Positions 1 to 7,616 are shown, counted from the first letter of the stretch. The stretch is DNA of 10,442 bases from Phoronis ovalis (GCA_028565635.1 JAOXYB010019482.1:1803-12244), one strand, 5' to 3'. The notes: a model not told the origin generated them from the letters alone. Translations and numbers: made by a program.

Positions 1-647
1 ATGTCGGCTTCGTACAACTATATTGCCAGAAAATTAAAATTATTATAAAACATGTTCCCATCATGGAATGTATTGTAAATATATCACACGAATACAATAT
101 TCATTATTACATTGTTAGTTATTGTTCACATTGTTATCACTTTAACATGTTCTCCTTATCCAAGTTAGTGATTGTGTTTCATAATTTGCAACTTAGTACA
201 ATAGACCTACCTGATTTCTAAAACTGTTCAACACAAGATGTTCCTTTGGCAAAGTAACATTAGTAGTCGAGTAATAAATGTTCTATGACAGCATAAAGTG
301 AGAACAAAAATAGCAGACATGACCCTAATATGTTGTTATTCAAAGTCCATGTGGTTACCTTTTAATCAAAAAATAAACTGTAAGTCCGGTGATGTTTCAA
401 AACAATAAAGCAGGTGTATGTTACATCTAAATTATAGCAAATTACACCTGTTCCAACTAGACAGTCTATAATGTTGCTTACATAAAGATTACCTAAATCT
501 TAGTAGAAAAATGGAGGAAGATGAGGGTACATAAGGCTACTCTTAATGTTGTGATGATTAAACATAATTACCATAATAAACCTTTTATAGGGAGTTTACA
601 ATAATAGTATTCACCAAGAAATAACAATTCAGAATACCCCATATAAT
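1..647. other. 3' flank of NEK11, no gene seen
   Basis: AT-rich DNA beyond the stop codon of the minus-strand NEK11 gene. All frames are broken by stops and I recognise no coding similarity or RNA gene. On the minus strand there is no canonical AATAAA anywhere in 1-1163. The variants are ATTAAA at 361-366 and ATTAAA at 792-797, the latter inside the foldback element, so the true NEK11 3' end is unresolved. A small inverted pair (CAGGTGTA near 411 and TACACCTG near 445) is probably chance. Confidence 0.5.
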
Positions 648-984
648 TATTTACTATCGTTTACAACGAAAATACACCCTGTAATATAGTGGTATTTCGT
701 TTGTGACGTCGCATTTTGTAATGAGGACATTAGCTATGCAGCAAAGGCATTACCACATTAGCTTGAACTGCAGCAGGAATCTATGCAAAAATTTAATCTG
801 CATCATTATAATATCATTCATCACGAAGCGTTCGCATTCTAAAATTTGAATGTTCCTGCTGCAGTTCAAGCTAATGCGGTAATGCGTTTCCTACATACCT
901 AATTTCCTCGTTATAAAATGCGACGTCACAAATGAAATGCCACTATGCTACAGGGTCGCATTTCATTGCAAACGATAATAAATA
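648..984. repeat. foldback MITE-like element, 132-bp terminal inverted repeats
   Basis: The left arm (648-779) and the reverse complement of the right arm (853-984) align without gaps over 132 bp. I count about 19 mismatches by eye, roughly 86% identity, mostly transitions. The spacer is 73 bp (780-852). Both arms start TATTTA-C/T-TATCGTTT, share an 18-bp block centred on GTGACGTCGCA, and end in an identical 24-bp inner block containing CTGCAGCAGGAA. There is no open frame, so it is non-autonomous. A target-site duplication could not be fixed because the ends are AT-rich. It is most likely a miniature inverted-repeat DNA transposon in the 3' flank of NEK11; the superfamily is unknown. Confidence 0.88.
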
Positions 985-1163
985 CCTAACCTAATTAAAA
1001 AGCATTGTGGCACAAGTCAATGTTTGAAATAACCAAGAGCACTTCAATATGTTATTACAGTAAATATCACATCATTCATAAGTCTTTAAGTACACATCTT
1101 ACAAGTGCAGCAGCCTAAAGTTGTACAACATTAAAATTATCATCGACTTGCTTTGTCTAGGTT

Positions 1164-1368
1164 TCATCTTCCTATTTTAGCTTGCTCTTCTAAAAACAGC
1201 AGTTGATCCACTAAGAAACAATCGCTAGGATTACTAACAAATTTTCGGAGTCCATTCATTATTAGATTTTCATCCATTGTTTTCTCGCCACTATTGCCAA
1301 ATCGTGATTTCCTCAAGTATTCATATGCCTGCTCAAATTGCTTCTTACCAAGTTGCCTTTCACACTGA
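1164..1368 (-). CDS. NEK11: NEK11 exon 13 (C-terminus and stop)
   Basis: 205 nt coding, residues 573 (split) to 640, stop TGA at 1164-1166. It encodes ERQLGKKQFEQAYEYLRKSR, later NPSDCFLVDQLLFLEEQA, and ends KIGR. It matches the C-terminal QKLG-xx-FE-x-Y-x-YL and SDCF-x-VDQLL-x-EEQ of vertebrate NEK11. I chose the second of two CTCAG acceptors (exon from 1368) because it gives a gap-free alignment; the first (exon from 1374) adds two residues, L-S, in frame. Confidence 0.9.
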
Positions 1369-4300
1369 CTGAGTCTGAGTTAAGGCATTAATTGATAAGT
1401 ACTTGATTAATGGCAAATTATCTAATATAGAGTTATAAATATGACCTCAACTCCTTAGGTGACCACACAAAAGTGACTCCCATCTTGATGAGGGGTGATC
1501 ACGATGCCGTTGTATGGGGCACTGGCATTAATTACACAATAAATTAACTGGGTTGACAATACATGATAAAACATGATTAGAATTCTACAGGCATAATTAC
1601 TAAAATTTGTTAATATTCATCATCTCTATCAGATAACTTTATTAGACATGAATAGACTGCTTGAATACATTTGTTGTCGTTAGTAGTAACACACCCAATC
1701 ATTAAACGCACAAAAGCTACGTTTGTTTTGCGCCAACTTACAAACTGTCAAACAGCTTAAAACTGATAATCACGAATACTGACAATAACTCTTAGGGACT
1801 TCACAAATAATGATCATGTCAATTAATTAATAATTATTTAGTAACATAAATAAAACAAGCAGAAAAGGATACGCTCTGAGATTCTTAACTTTGATATCTC
1901 TTGCTTGTGGTCCATAAGCACCAGCAATAGAGTCATCATTTATGGTCATACTTTTTTCCGCTAAAAAGAAAACACATTTTGTTTTCAAATACGTATTTAG
2001 TGACAATAAACCAAAAGTTTTTAAATATGCATTTAGTGACAATAAACCAAAAGTTTCAAATATGCATTTAGTGACAATAAATGACCACAGTCGGTATCAA
2101 GCATTTAGGAGGTTAATTATTTCTCAGTTAATTATTAATTTACTTATATTGCTAGTATTATATCATTTTGACATGCATGAAAGCATGACATTTGATTCCA
2201 AATAAATTTCTTTTTACTATTTAGCAGGACAGTATTTCTATTATTATAATATTGTACTTTAAATAAAAACATTTTAATTGTGTCAACCTGGATTTGTTTT
2301 TCCCAACTGATCTTCCATTAGTTGTACCAAAGCATCTTCATCAGTTCCCATTTCATGGTCATCTTCATCATCTTCGGCACTAGATGCATCTTCGGCACTA
2401 GATGCATCTTCGGCACTAGACGACCCTTCGAATTCATCATACTGAGAGTAAAAAGTTTCTGCCAACTGTGGATCCTCTGGTACTCCTAAAATTCAAACCA
2501 GAAGTTACCACAAATGATTATCTAAATTTTTGAAATAAATTTACATATTCATTGCTTTCATGACTGGACTATTATACATGGAAGTAAAAATCACAATGTA
2601 CAAAAAATGCAAAACAAAGACGTTATTGAGAAAAGCACAAAGATGCATAATTGTCAGGTTTCGTCATGAATAATAGTACATTTTGTACATTCACTTTTTT
2701 GGGATATCCATTGCTAAGAAAATATTTACACTTTAAACACTAAGCTTTAGTACCAGATTTTATAACAATCTGACAGAACAAACAAAAATAATATACCATC
2801 TTCAAAATCCAAAGAAGAGTCTGCCAACCCATACACCATTTTGTTTTTCAAAGGAGTGATTGGTCGATCATCAGCATTACCAACAGTCAATAAATCTTTA
2901 GCTACCATGGTAATGGGAGTTGTCTTCATACCAAAACTGTCATCATCATGTTCAAATTCTTCTTCTGCTTCTAACTGTTTATCTACAAAATAATAAATTA
3001 TTGTAGCAATGCTAGTATTCGTATACAAATCGATCTGGCTGTGATTGAATGCAGACTCATACATAATTCTTCTTTTTAATCATTATTATAGTTCATCCTT
3101 TTACAATACGGCGTATTATTAGGTGGATCAAGAACCTCTGAGAATTTCGCAACTACTTACTACACATTTTTAACCAAGCATATATGGGTGGTATAGAACT
3201 CCACCGTTTCAACAACAGAGCACTTCCACATTTAACTTAACATATTAAACTTTTTTGCTGGGGACACATAAGCATCCAACAAATGTTTCCTTATTTCATG
3301 AATCGTTCAACTGTGAAGGAATGTTGTCAAGGAATATGCAAAAAAAAGAAACACCAGACTTCACATTGTCTTTTATAGTTTTATAGGATATTTTTATTCA
3401 AGTTCAGAATCTAGTGATGTGAAGAGTAATCAACAATTTTTAGATACAGAATCTTATAATAATTGCTTCTGACTTATGTTCCTGGACCTGTCGTTCTTAA
3501 GTGTGAATTCTCTTAGTATGTGCCTCTTCAAGATCTGATGATTCATGAAGTAAGGAACATTTGTTGGACACTTATATGTCCTCGACAATAAAATACCTGG
3601 AGCAGTCATTGGGCGGCTATGGTATCCTACATCAGACAATCTTTTCTTTGCTATGTTATTGGACAGCCTCCTTGTAGGAAGCTCTCCAGAAACTTGATAT
3701 TTTATTACTTCCTTTTTATTACTTAATTCCTCATAATTTTCCTTAGCCGCTACTCTAAAACAGACATTTTCAGAATTGAAATGGATATACAAACACATTT
3801 TTGATGGTGGTAATGTTATGAAACATTTGCATTAAGTGATTCCCAGAATTGAAACACTTGAAATAGATCAGTCATTGATTTTGTGAGTAATTGTGATGCA
3901 TGTGATGTCATAGAAATCAGAAGACAGTCCAATAGCAGCTGGTGGGAATTACAAGAACTAAATATTCATAAATAATACTATCCTTGGAGATGTTTTTCTA
4001 TTTAAACATACGCCATTTGATTTGCTTTCATGTCCGCTTCATGCTGTTTTCGTAACCTCATTTTTTCTCTCGGTGTTAAATGCTTGTAAGGATCATCCTC
4101 TTGTTTTAAATCCTGCAAATGTGTCTTCTGTTTTCTACAACCCAAATCAGACAATAATACACTAAAATAATATTTTGCATGGAGTTAAAAGTTAATTACA
4201 AACATAATCAAAAACAAGCTAACAATAAATACTTTTGACATCAACACAACATCTTCATCACATACTGCTGACCTCTGGTGGAGTTTCCTCCTGACAATTA

Positions 4301-7300
4301 GATTGTAGACTTATATGTTTTCATCCATAATTTATGGCATTTAACTACAAGTGAAGTTTTACCTGAATTGACTAAATATATATACATACCTTACACACAC
4401 ATATAAATAAAACTTTTACAATATTGCATACATGTACACAATACAGTTTGAAGCATGTAAACCAGTCCAAAATAACTAAGTGTTCATGTTGAACCATTTA
4501 CTTACGATATTTTCTCAATTACATCTGCATCTTTCTTGGCACTATCTTGCAATTCCTTAGCACTCCTATGGTCTGACAATAATATTTTCATTTTCTATAA
4601 GAAAACAAGACAGTGGGAAGTTATCTTTTATCTGATGCTTCAAGCACATGCATTAATTCTACAAAAGCATCTGAACTAAAACCAAGAACAAACAGATATC
4701 GAACTAAACAGATCAGGAGCCGTTGTCAGAAGCATCGGAAAAATATAATGCTATAAATTGTGACTTATATTACTGAAGCAAAATATTTTGTCATAAAAAA
4801 ATGTAACTTAAGATTCGTGTTAGAATCTTTACAGAATAACAAAATCATAAAAACGTACGGAATCGTAACTTTACAATGTTCCTAACAACAGACCCCTGAT
4901 GTAATAAGTATTCACATTGTTATATCCAATATTTAAACATTCAAAACACATGAACACTGGCTACTGCATTATTAATATAACTGCTGGTTACATATCAAAC
5001 AAGAAATACTAATACACACGTAGTGCATGATACCAAATAATACCAAGACATTAATAACATATTCTACACAGTAATTATGCTACTACCTTCATGTGATTTT
5101 CTATATATGGCATTTTGAGGAGTTCCGATGCTGATGGACGTTTAACAGGATCTTTGTTTAACATCCTAAATTGTAAAATGAAAGTTGTGTTATAGCAACT
5201 AATACTTTGAATCATGCAAACTGACTGGACAATTAGTGTGAATAACGCCTGTACAAACTGAATGTAAATCGCGATGTCTTTTGTGTAACACAAGTACATT
5301 AAAGAACAATTCTGATATGCTTTATAGCTGTCTGCGTAAACGCAATCGATAACTTTTCAAAAATAAATTTACAAAAAATATAAATGTTAAAATCATCAAC
5401 ACATACACATTAACACATACACATACACATTAACACATACACGTACACATTAACACATACACATTGGAATAAATTTAAAAGTGAGTTCTTACGTTTTGAA
5501 TATTGAGCTAAGTTCACTTGAGTAACCTTGTGGAAGATTTGGACGTTCACCTTCTACTATTTTATACATGACACCCATCAAACTTTGTCCATCGAAAGCG
5601 TGAACATGGGCGCAGACTTCATATAAAATACAGCCTATCGACCTGAATAAACAATAAAATGTAAATTGAAACAACACTACACCTCATGCTTTGACTTCAA
5701 AAGTTTTTTAATTTTGTCTTACATTTTTCACTGAGATAGTTTACTTCGGATATAAATTGGACATTATTTATTAGACATGTTTTGGAATCATTATTCAATA
5801 ATATTTTCATGTTTTAATCTTTGCTTTACAACAGAATCCGAGTTAACTGTTTACTTACCCTTATAATTTTATTAACAAAGTTTAACGACTTAGTAAAATT
5901 TTTAAATTGCCTGAAAAAAGAGAGGTAAATATTTATACTTTGCTTTTAACCATTTAAACTGTAACAAGGCCACTGATGGATGCAGCAAGAAAAAAAGCTC
6001 ACCATATATCTGATTTTGAATTGTACCCTTCATGTTTAAGAACTTCTGGACTCATATAGTAGGGTGTTCCAGTAAATGTGGTAGCTAGGTCTGTTGTTCC
6101 CATAAGGATGCGAGAAATACCAAAATCACCAATCTTTACCATGTTACTCCTCAAAAAAATGTTTCTATAAACAGAAAGTTAATTAAATTATAATGTACTA
6201 TAAATAATATATAAAACAAAAACATTTTGTTTGTTAAATTGTATCTTTTTCTGCTTCAGATTGATTATGCAAATACAAATTTTGTTTTTAATTGTCTTTA
6301 ACTGTTTACAGATACAGTGGTTATGCTCCATCTGGTTGTAAAAACAAGTCAAAATTAGCAAACAATTTAGCAGCTATGGTACACAAATTAGGACATTCAT
6401 GATGCTGTCTGCACATTAACAATTGAAATGGTAAACATGCCTGGTTTTTAGATCTCTGTGTAGAACTCTCCTGTCATGCATATGTTTAACAGCCAGTAAC
6501 AATTGTACAAACCAGTCCAACACTAATGACTCATCTGTCTTTTTGCCTTTCTTTTTTGTATCATCTATATAATCTCCCAAATCACCTCCCTGGAAAATAA
6601 AAATGTTCTTGTTAAAAGTGAGACTTTTTGTTCAACCTGTTAACATTCTCAGAGTCCCACATTAAGCTGCAAACTAGCCAATCATAGTGGTTTCCATATA
6701 AAAGGTCTAGATACTGGAATTTAGCGGTACATTTTGATTATCGATTTATTGTATTTTAGACATGTATATAATTTATATGTTTATTAGTTTACATGAAATA
6801 TTTGGTGTGAACGTCTAATTCATTAAATCTTTTGACTATTTTTATACCTAGAATGCTGCTATATTCAAAACTACATATTCGACCACAGCTGTATTAATTT
6901 TCCTTACCTCACAATACTCTGTGATGATACAGAAGAATTCTCCATCAATAAAACGGTCATGGAATTTAACAATTCCAGGATTATCTAATTTAGATAAAAG
7001 GTTAGCTTCATGCATAGCATCCACAGTTTCGTCAGGTTGCAGATCCCCAACTGATATCTCCTTCAACACTTTCCTAAAATATAACAAGGTCAAATATTCT
7101 TAATTACAAGAGCACTCAAATCGCTAAGTATGTAAAAAAATCTGGCAGTACTAATCATCTATATTATATATCCTTAACATAAGTGTCATAAGTATGCACA
7201 CAAAGTTTATTCATAAATTGCAGTGAGATGTTAAAATTAAATTTCAGCGTGAACTCTTAGAAGTGGAATGCTAAAATACAGCTTTTTAAATAGGATGTAC

Positions 7301-7603
7301 AGAATTATACTGGAGAAGGGAATTAATCTTAGAACAAACAGAGTATGGCAGGATTGTATTTAACAGCATATGCATAAAGGAAGCTTACTGTGTAACAGCA
7401 ATAAAATAATGTTTTCCACATCTTCATTCTTACCATTCCTCCTTTGGATCAGTACACTTCAGATCCTTAACCAACCATGCTGTACCAAAATTTCCACTAC
7501 CAAGTTTCCGTTCAACTTGATATCTGTTTGCTAGAATTCTTTTGGCATTGCTACTTTTATCTTTTGAAATTCCACTGCGGGGTATTTTCTTTGGAAGAGG
7601 CAT
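1164..7603 (-). CDS. NEK11: NEK11 serine/threonine protein kinase, complete 13-exon gene
   Basis: Joined minus-strand exons: 7434-7603, 6908-7073, 6441-6589, 6003-6164, 5493-5642, 5087-5165, 4506-4594, 4012-4134, 3597-3754, 2797-2982, 2288-2485, 1873-1960, 1164-1368. They total 1,923 nt, 640 residues, with every junction in phase; human NEK11 is about 645. Visible motifs: glycine loop GSGNFG (35-40), beta-3 lysine K61 in KVLKEI, helix-C E79, HRDLKT (156-161, catalytic D158), DFG (175-177), GTPYYMSPE (194-202), SDIWSIG (213-219). The tail has LTPREKMRLRK (341-351), an acidic stretch and the C-terminal SDCFLVDQLLF-type segment, all matching NEK11 rather than other NEKs. The family is NIMA-related kinases; vertebrate NEK11 acts in the DNA-damage G2/M checkpoint (known for the family, not shown here). 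The start at 7603 has A at -3, and an in-frame TAA lies at 7631-7633. No inactivating lesion is seen. Confidence 0.93.
1369..1872 (-). other. NEK11 intron 12
   Basis: 504 nt, GTATCC...CTCAG. It holds no further coding match. A near-palindrome around 1386-1413 (ATTAAT arms about AGTACT) sits just upstream of the acceptor, and TTAAC next to the AG could act as a branch site. Confidence 0.8.
1873..1960 (-). CDS. NEK11: NEK11 exon 12 (conserved C-terminal segment)
   Basis: 88 nt, residues 544 (split) to 572 plus two bases of A573. The acceptor is CTTTTTAG|CGGAA, with a good pyrimidine tract, and the donor AGAGC|GTATCC. It reads EKSMTINDDSIAGAYGPQAR then DIKVKNLR. This aligns without gaps with the vertebrate NEK11 segment rich in G-P and ending ARTKMKRMR. 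It is a small exon, recognisable only because both neighbours fix the phase (1 in, 2 out). Confidence 0.85.
1961..2287 (-). other. NEK11 intron 11
   Basis: 327 nt, GTTGAC...TTTTTAG. It contains the 35/36-bp tandem repeat at 1987-2081; the rest is AT-rich with no coding match. The first in-frame stop (TGA) follows the donor immediately. Confidence 0.8.
1987..2081. repeat. 35/36-bp tandem repeat in NEK11 intron 11
   Basis: Units start at about 1987, 2023 and 2058; the third is partial. Shared core: ATTTAGTGACAATAAACCAA. The array ends about 25 bases upstream (transcript sense) of the exon 12 acceptor, so it overlaps the region where the branch point is expected. Its minus-strand form repeats CACTAAAT, which loosely resembles a branch site. 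Confidence 0.85.
2288..2485 (-). CDS. NEK11: NEK11 exon 11 (PEDP motif, acidic repeat)
   Basis: 198 nt, residues 478 (split) to 543 plus one base of A544. The acceptor is ATTTTAG|GAGTA and the donor CCAG|GTTGAC. It encodes GVPEDPQLAETFYSQYDEFE, matching the PEDP-xx-AE-YY-xx-F-Y segment of vertebrate NEK11, then a tandem SSAEDA repeat, then EDALVQLMEDQLGKTNP. Without splicing, the frame stops at TGA (2283-2285) one codon after the donor. The downstream exons 12 and 13 match the family, so this TGA is intronic in the main form. Confidence 0.9.
2371..2420 (-). repeat. 18-bp in-frame tandem repeat in NEK11 exon 11
   Basis: Two perfect copies (2371-2388, 2389-2406) and a 14-base partial (2407-2420) encode repeated SSAEDA, giving three SSAED units. 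Serines followed by acidic residues fit casein kinase 2 consensus (S-x-x-D/E). The units are identical at DNA level, so the expansion is recent and copy number may vary between individuals. Confidence 0.9.
2486..2796 (-). other. NEK11 intron 10
   Basis: 311 nt, GTATAT...TTTTAG. AT-rich with no recognisable content. Read-through would add 17 codons after G478, to a stop at 2747. Confidence 0.75.
2797..2982 (-). CDS. NEK11: NEK11 exon 10 (acidic tail)
   Basis: 186 nt, residues 416 (split) to 477 plus one base of G478. The acceptor is TTTGTAG|ATAAA and the donor GATG|GTATAT. It begins DKQLEAEEEFEHDDDSFG, acidic, and ends GLADSSLDFED. The final part corresponds in position to the acidic segment before the IPEDP motif of vertebrate NEK11. 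Confidence 0.85.
3393..3398 (-). promoter_or_regulatory. candidate AATAAA poly(A) signal inside intron 9
   Basis: A canonical hexamer on the minus strand within the NEK11 intron 9, positioned to end a transcript that retains the exon 9 extension. AATAAA is frequent by chance in such AT-rich DNA, so position relative to the stop is the only support. Confidence 0.3.
3454..3596 (-). CDS. NEK11: possible alternative 3' extension of NEK11 exon 9 (short isoform end)
   Basis: If the exon 9 donor is not used, the frame stays open for 47 more codons and ends with TAA at 3454-3456. The result would be a 462-residue protein with the whole kinase domain but no acidic or C-terminal region. An AATAAA lies on this strand at 3393-3398, about 56 bases past the stop. 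Human NEK11 is known to have a long form and a roughly 470-residue short form, so the arrangement is plausible. The extension (GILLSRTYKCPTNV onward) resembles nothing I know and could simply be intron. Confidence 0.35.
3597..3754 (-). CDS. NEK11: NEK11 exon 9 (variable basic tail segment)
   Basis: 158 nt, residues 363 (split) to 415 plus one base of D416. The acceptor is GTTTTAG|AGTAG and the donor CCAG|GTATTT. It reads VAAKENYEELSNKKEVIKYQ and later RRLSNNIAKKRLSDVGYHSR. The donor was chosen because its phase 1 end fits exon 10 and the next segment matches the family's acidic tail. Another small exon between 9 and 10 cannot be excluded. The open frame runs on past the donor to 3454 (see the alternative-end entry). 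Confidence 0.8.
4012..4134 (-). CDS. NEK11: NEK11 exon 8 (TPREKMRLRK motif)
   Basis: 123 nt, residues 322 (split) to 362 plus two bases of A363. The acceptor is TTGTAG|AAAAC and the donor ATGGC|GTATGT. It carries KHLTPREKMRLRKQHEAD, which matches the conserved M/L-TPRE-RMRLRK element just downstream of the NEK11 kinase domain. It is basic and probably helical. Unspliced read-through would stop after four more codons. Confidence 0.92.
4135..4505 (-). other. NEK11 intron 7
   Basis: 371 nt, GTAAGT...TTGTAG. AT-rich, with short TA and CA runs near 4376-4405. Nothing else seen. Confidence 0.8.
4506..4594 (-). CDS. NEK11: NEK11 exon 7 (post-kinase helical linker)
   Basis: 89 nt, residues 293-321 plus two bases of S322. 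The acceptor is CTTATAG|AAAAT and the donor ATATC|GTAAGT, an excellent match. It encodes a charged, probably helical stretch (KMKILLSDHRS, then AKELQDSAKKDADVIEKI) that aligns in position and length, but weakly in sequence, with the segment after the kinase domain in NEK11. Confidence 0.85.
4595..5086 (-). other. NEK11 intron 6
   Basis: 492 nt, GTAGTA...CTTATAG, phase 0. No coding match, repeat or RNA structure recognised. Confidence 0.8.
5087..5165 (-). CDS. NEK11: NEK11 exon 6 (end of kinase domain)
   Basis: 79 nt, residues 266 (split) to 292. The acceptor is ATTTAG|GATGT and the donor GAAG|GTAGTA, phase 0 at the end. It reads MLNKDPVKRPSASELLKMPY then IENHMK. The KDPxxRPS block is the helix H-I arginine motif that closes protein kinase domains. 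Confidence 0.94.
5166..5492 (-). other. NEK11 intron 5
   Basis: 327 nt, GTAAGA...ATTTAG. It contains the 20-bp minisatellite at 5401-5464 near its 5' end; otherwise plain AT-rich sequence. Confidence 0.8.
5401..5464. repeat. 20-bp minisatellite, three copies, in NEK11 intron 5
   Basis: Units at 5401-5420, 5421-5440 and 5441-5460 read ACATACACATTAACACATAC with one substitution (A to G at 5443), plus ACAT at 5461-5464. It is an ACACAT-type simple repeat and probably length-variable. Confidence 0.95.
5493..5642 (-). CDS. NEK11: NEK11 exon 5 (kinase C-lobe)
   Basis: 150 nt, residues 216 (split) to 265 plus two bases of T266. The acceptor is ATTCAG|GTCGA and the donor AAAAC|GTAAGA. It encodes (W)SIGCILYEVCAHVHAFDG, then VMYKIVEGERPNLPQGYSSE, the helix F to helix G part of the kinase fold. 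ILYEVC, HAF and KIVEG are typical of NEK11. Confidence 0.94.
5643..6002 (-). other. NEK11 intron 4
   Basis: 360 nt, GTGAGC...TTCAG. AT-rich; nothing recognised. Confidence 0.8.
6003..6164 (-). CDS. NEK11: NEK11 exon 4 (DFG motif, activation loop, APE-type motif)
   Basis: 162 nt, residues 162 (split) to 215 plus two bases of W216. The acceptor is TTATAG|AAACA and the donor ATATG|GTGAGC. It reads NIFLRSNMVKIGDFGISRIL, MGTTDLATTFTGTPYYMSPE and VLKHEGYNSKSDI. D175 of DFG binds magnesium. The activation segment and MSPE motif are complete, so the protein should be catalytically competent. Confidence 0.95.
6165..6440 (-). other. NEK11 intron 3, GC-AG type
   Basis: 276 nt beginning GCATGT and ending TTATAG. 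The upstream exon ends CAG, as is usual for GC donors. The alternative GT three bases further in would shift exon 4 out of frame (the coding would read K-H-F-F and stop soon after), whereas the GC junction restores HRDLKT-R-NIFL exactly. Confidence 0.85.
6441..6589 (-). CDS. NEK11: NEK11 exon 3 (helix E, catalytic HRD loop)
   Basis: 149 nt, residues 113-161 plus two bases of codon 162. The acceptor is TTTCCAG|GGAGG. It encodes GGDLGDYID, a lysine-rich insert TKKKGKKTDE, WFVQLLLAVKHMHDRRV and LHRDLKT. D158 is the catalytic base. The exon ends ACCAG followed by GCATGT, so the only donor that keeps frame with exon 4 begins GC rather than GT. Confidence 0.93.
6590..6907 (-). other. NEK11 intron 2
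   Basis: 318 nt, GTAAGG...TTCCAG, phase 0. No repeat or coding content recognised. Confidence 0.8.
6908..7073 (-). CDS. NEK11: NEK11 exon 2 (beta-3 lysine, helix C, hinge)
   Basis: 166 nt, residues 57-112. The acceptor is TTTTAG|GAAAG and the donor GAG|GTAAGG, phase 0 at the end. It reads WKVLKEISVGDL, then HEANLLSKLDNPGIVKFHD, then FFCIITEYCE. K61 is the ATP-anchoring lysine, E79 its salt-bridge partner, and ITEYCE the hinge. KVLKEISVG and FCIITEYCE are nearly identical to vertebrate NEK11, the strongest single pointer to this subfamily. Confidence 0.94.
7074..7433 (-). other. NEK11 intron 1
   Basis: 360 nt, GTAAGA...TTTTAG, phase 2. AT-rich; nothing recognised. Confidence 0.8.
7434..7603 (-). 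CDS. NEK11: NEK11 exon 1 (start codon, glycine-rich loop)
   Basis: 170 nt, residues 1-56 plus two bases of codon 57 (W). It begins MPLPKKIPRSGIS, a basic leader that is not conserved in the family, then NRYQVERKLGSGNFGTAWLV, which is the first two strands and nucleotide-binding loop of a protein kinase. It ends AATG|GTAAGA, a good donor, phase 2. The reading frame has a stop nine codons upstream of the ATG, which supports this start unless an unseen 5' intron lies in between. Confidence 0.92.
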
Positions 7604-7616
7604 TGTAGGACGGCAT
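7557..7616 (-). promoter_or_regulatory. possible upstream ORF overlapping the NEK11 start
   Basis: An ATG at 7614-7616, 13 bases before the NEK11 start and out of frame, opens a 19-codon frame that stops at 7557-7559 inside exon 1. Its context is weak (T at -3, C at +4) compared with A at -3 for the main ATG. It matters only if transcription begins upstream of 7616, which is unknown. Confidence 0.3.

Larger units (their letters stand above)
2983..3596 (-). other. NEK11 intron 9 (longest intron)
   Basis: 614 nt, GTATTT...TTGTAG. Its first 143 nt are an open frame continuing exon 9, followed by a poly(A)-like hexamer at 3393-3398. The rest shows no coding similarity or repeat. A phase 1-1 cassette exon could hide here but I see none. 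Confidence 0.7.

Noticed and set aside
1942-2205. 87-codon plus-strand open frame
   Set aside because: It is antisense to NEK11 exon 12 and made largely of the 35/36-bp tandem repeat; its residues repeat with the array and match nothing.
2283-2285. TGA as the true NEK11 stop
   Set aside because: The donor CCAG|GTTGAC just before it joins in phase to exons 12 and 13, which match the family C-terminus.
5401-5464. CRISPR-like array
   Set aside because: The units are contiguous 20-bp copies with no unique spacers, inside an animal gene intron.
6921-7103. 60-codon plus-strand open frame
   Set aside because: It is the antisense shadow of NEK11 exon 2, whose minus-strand reading has clear kinase similarity.
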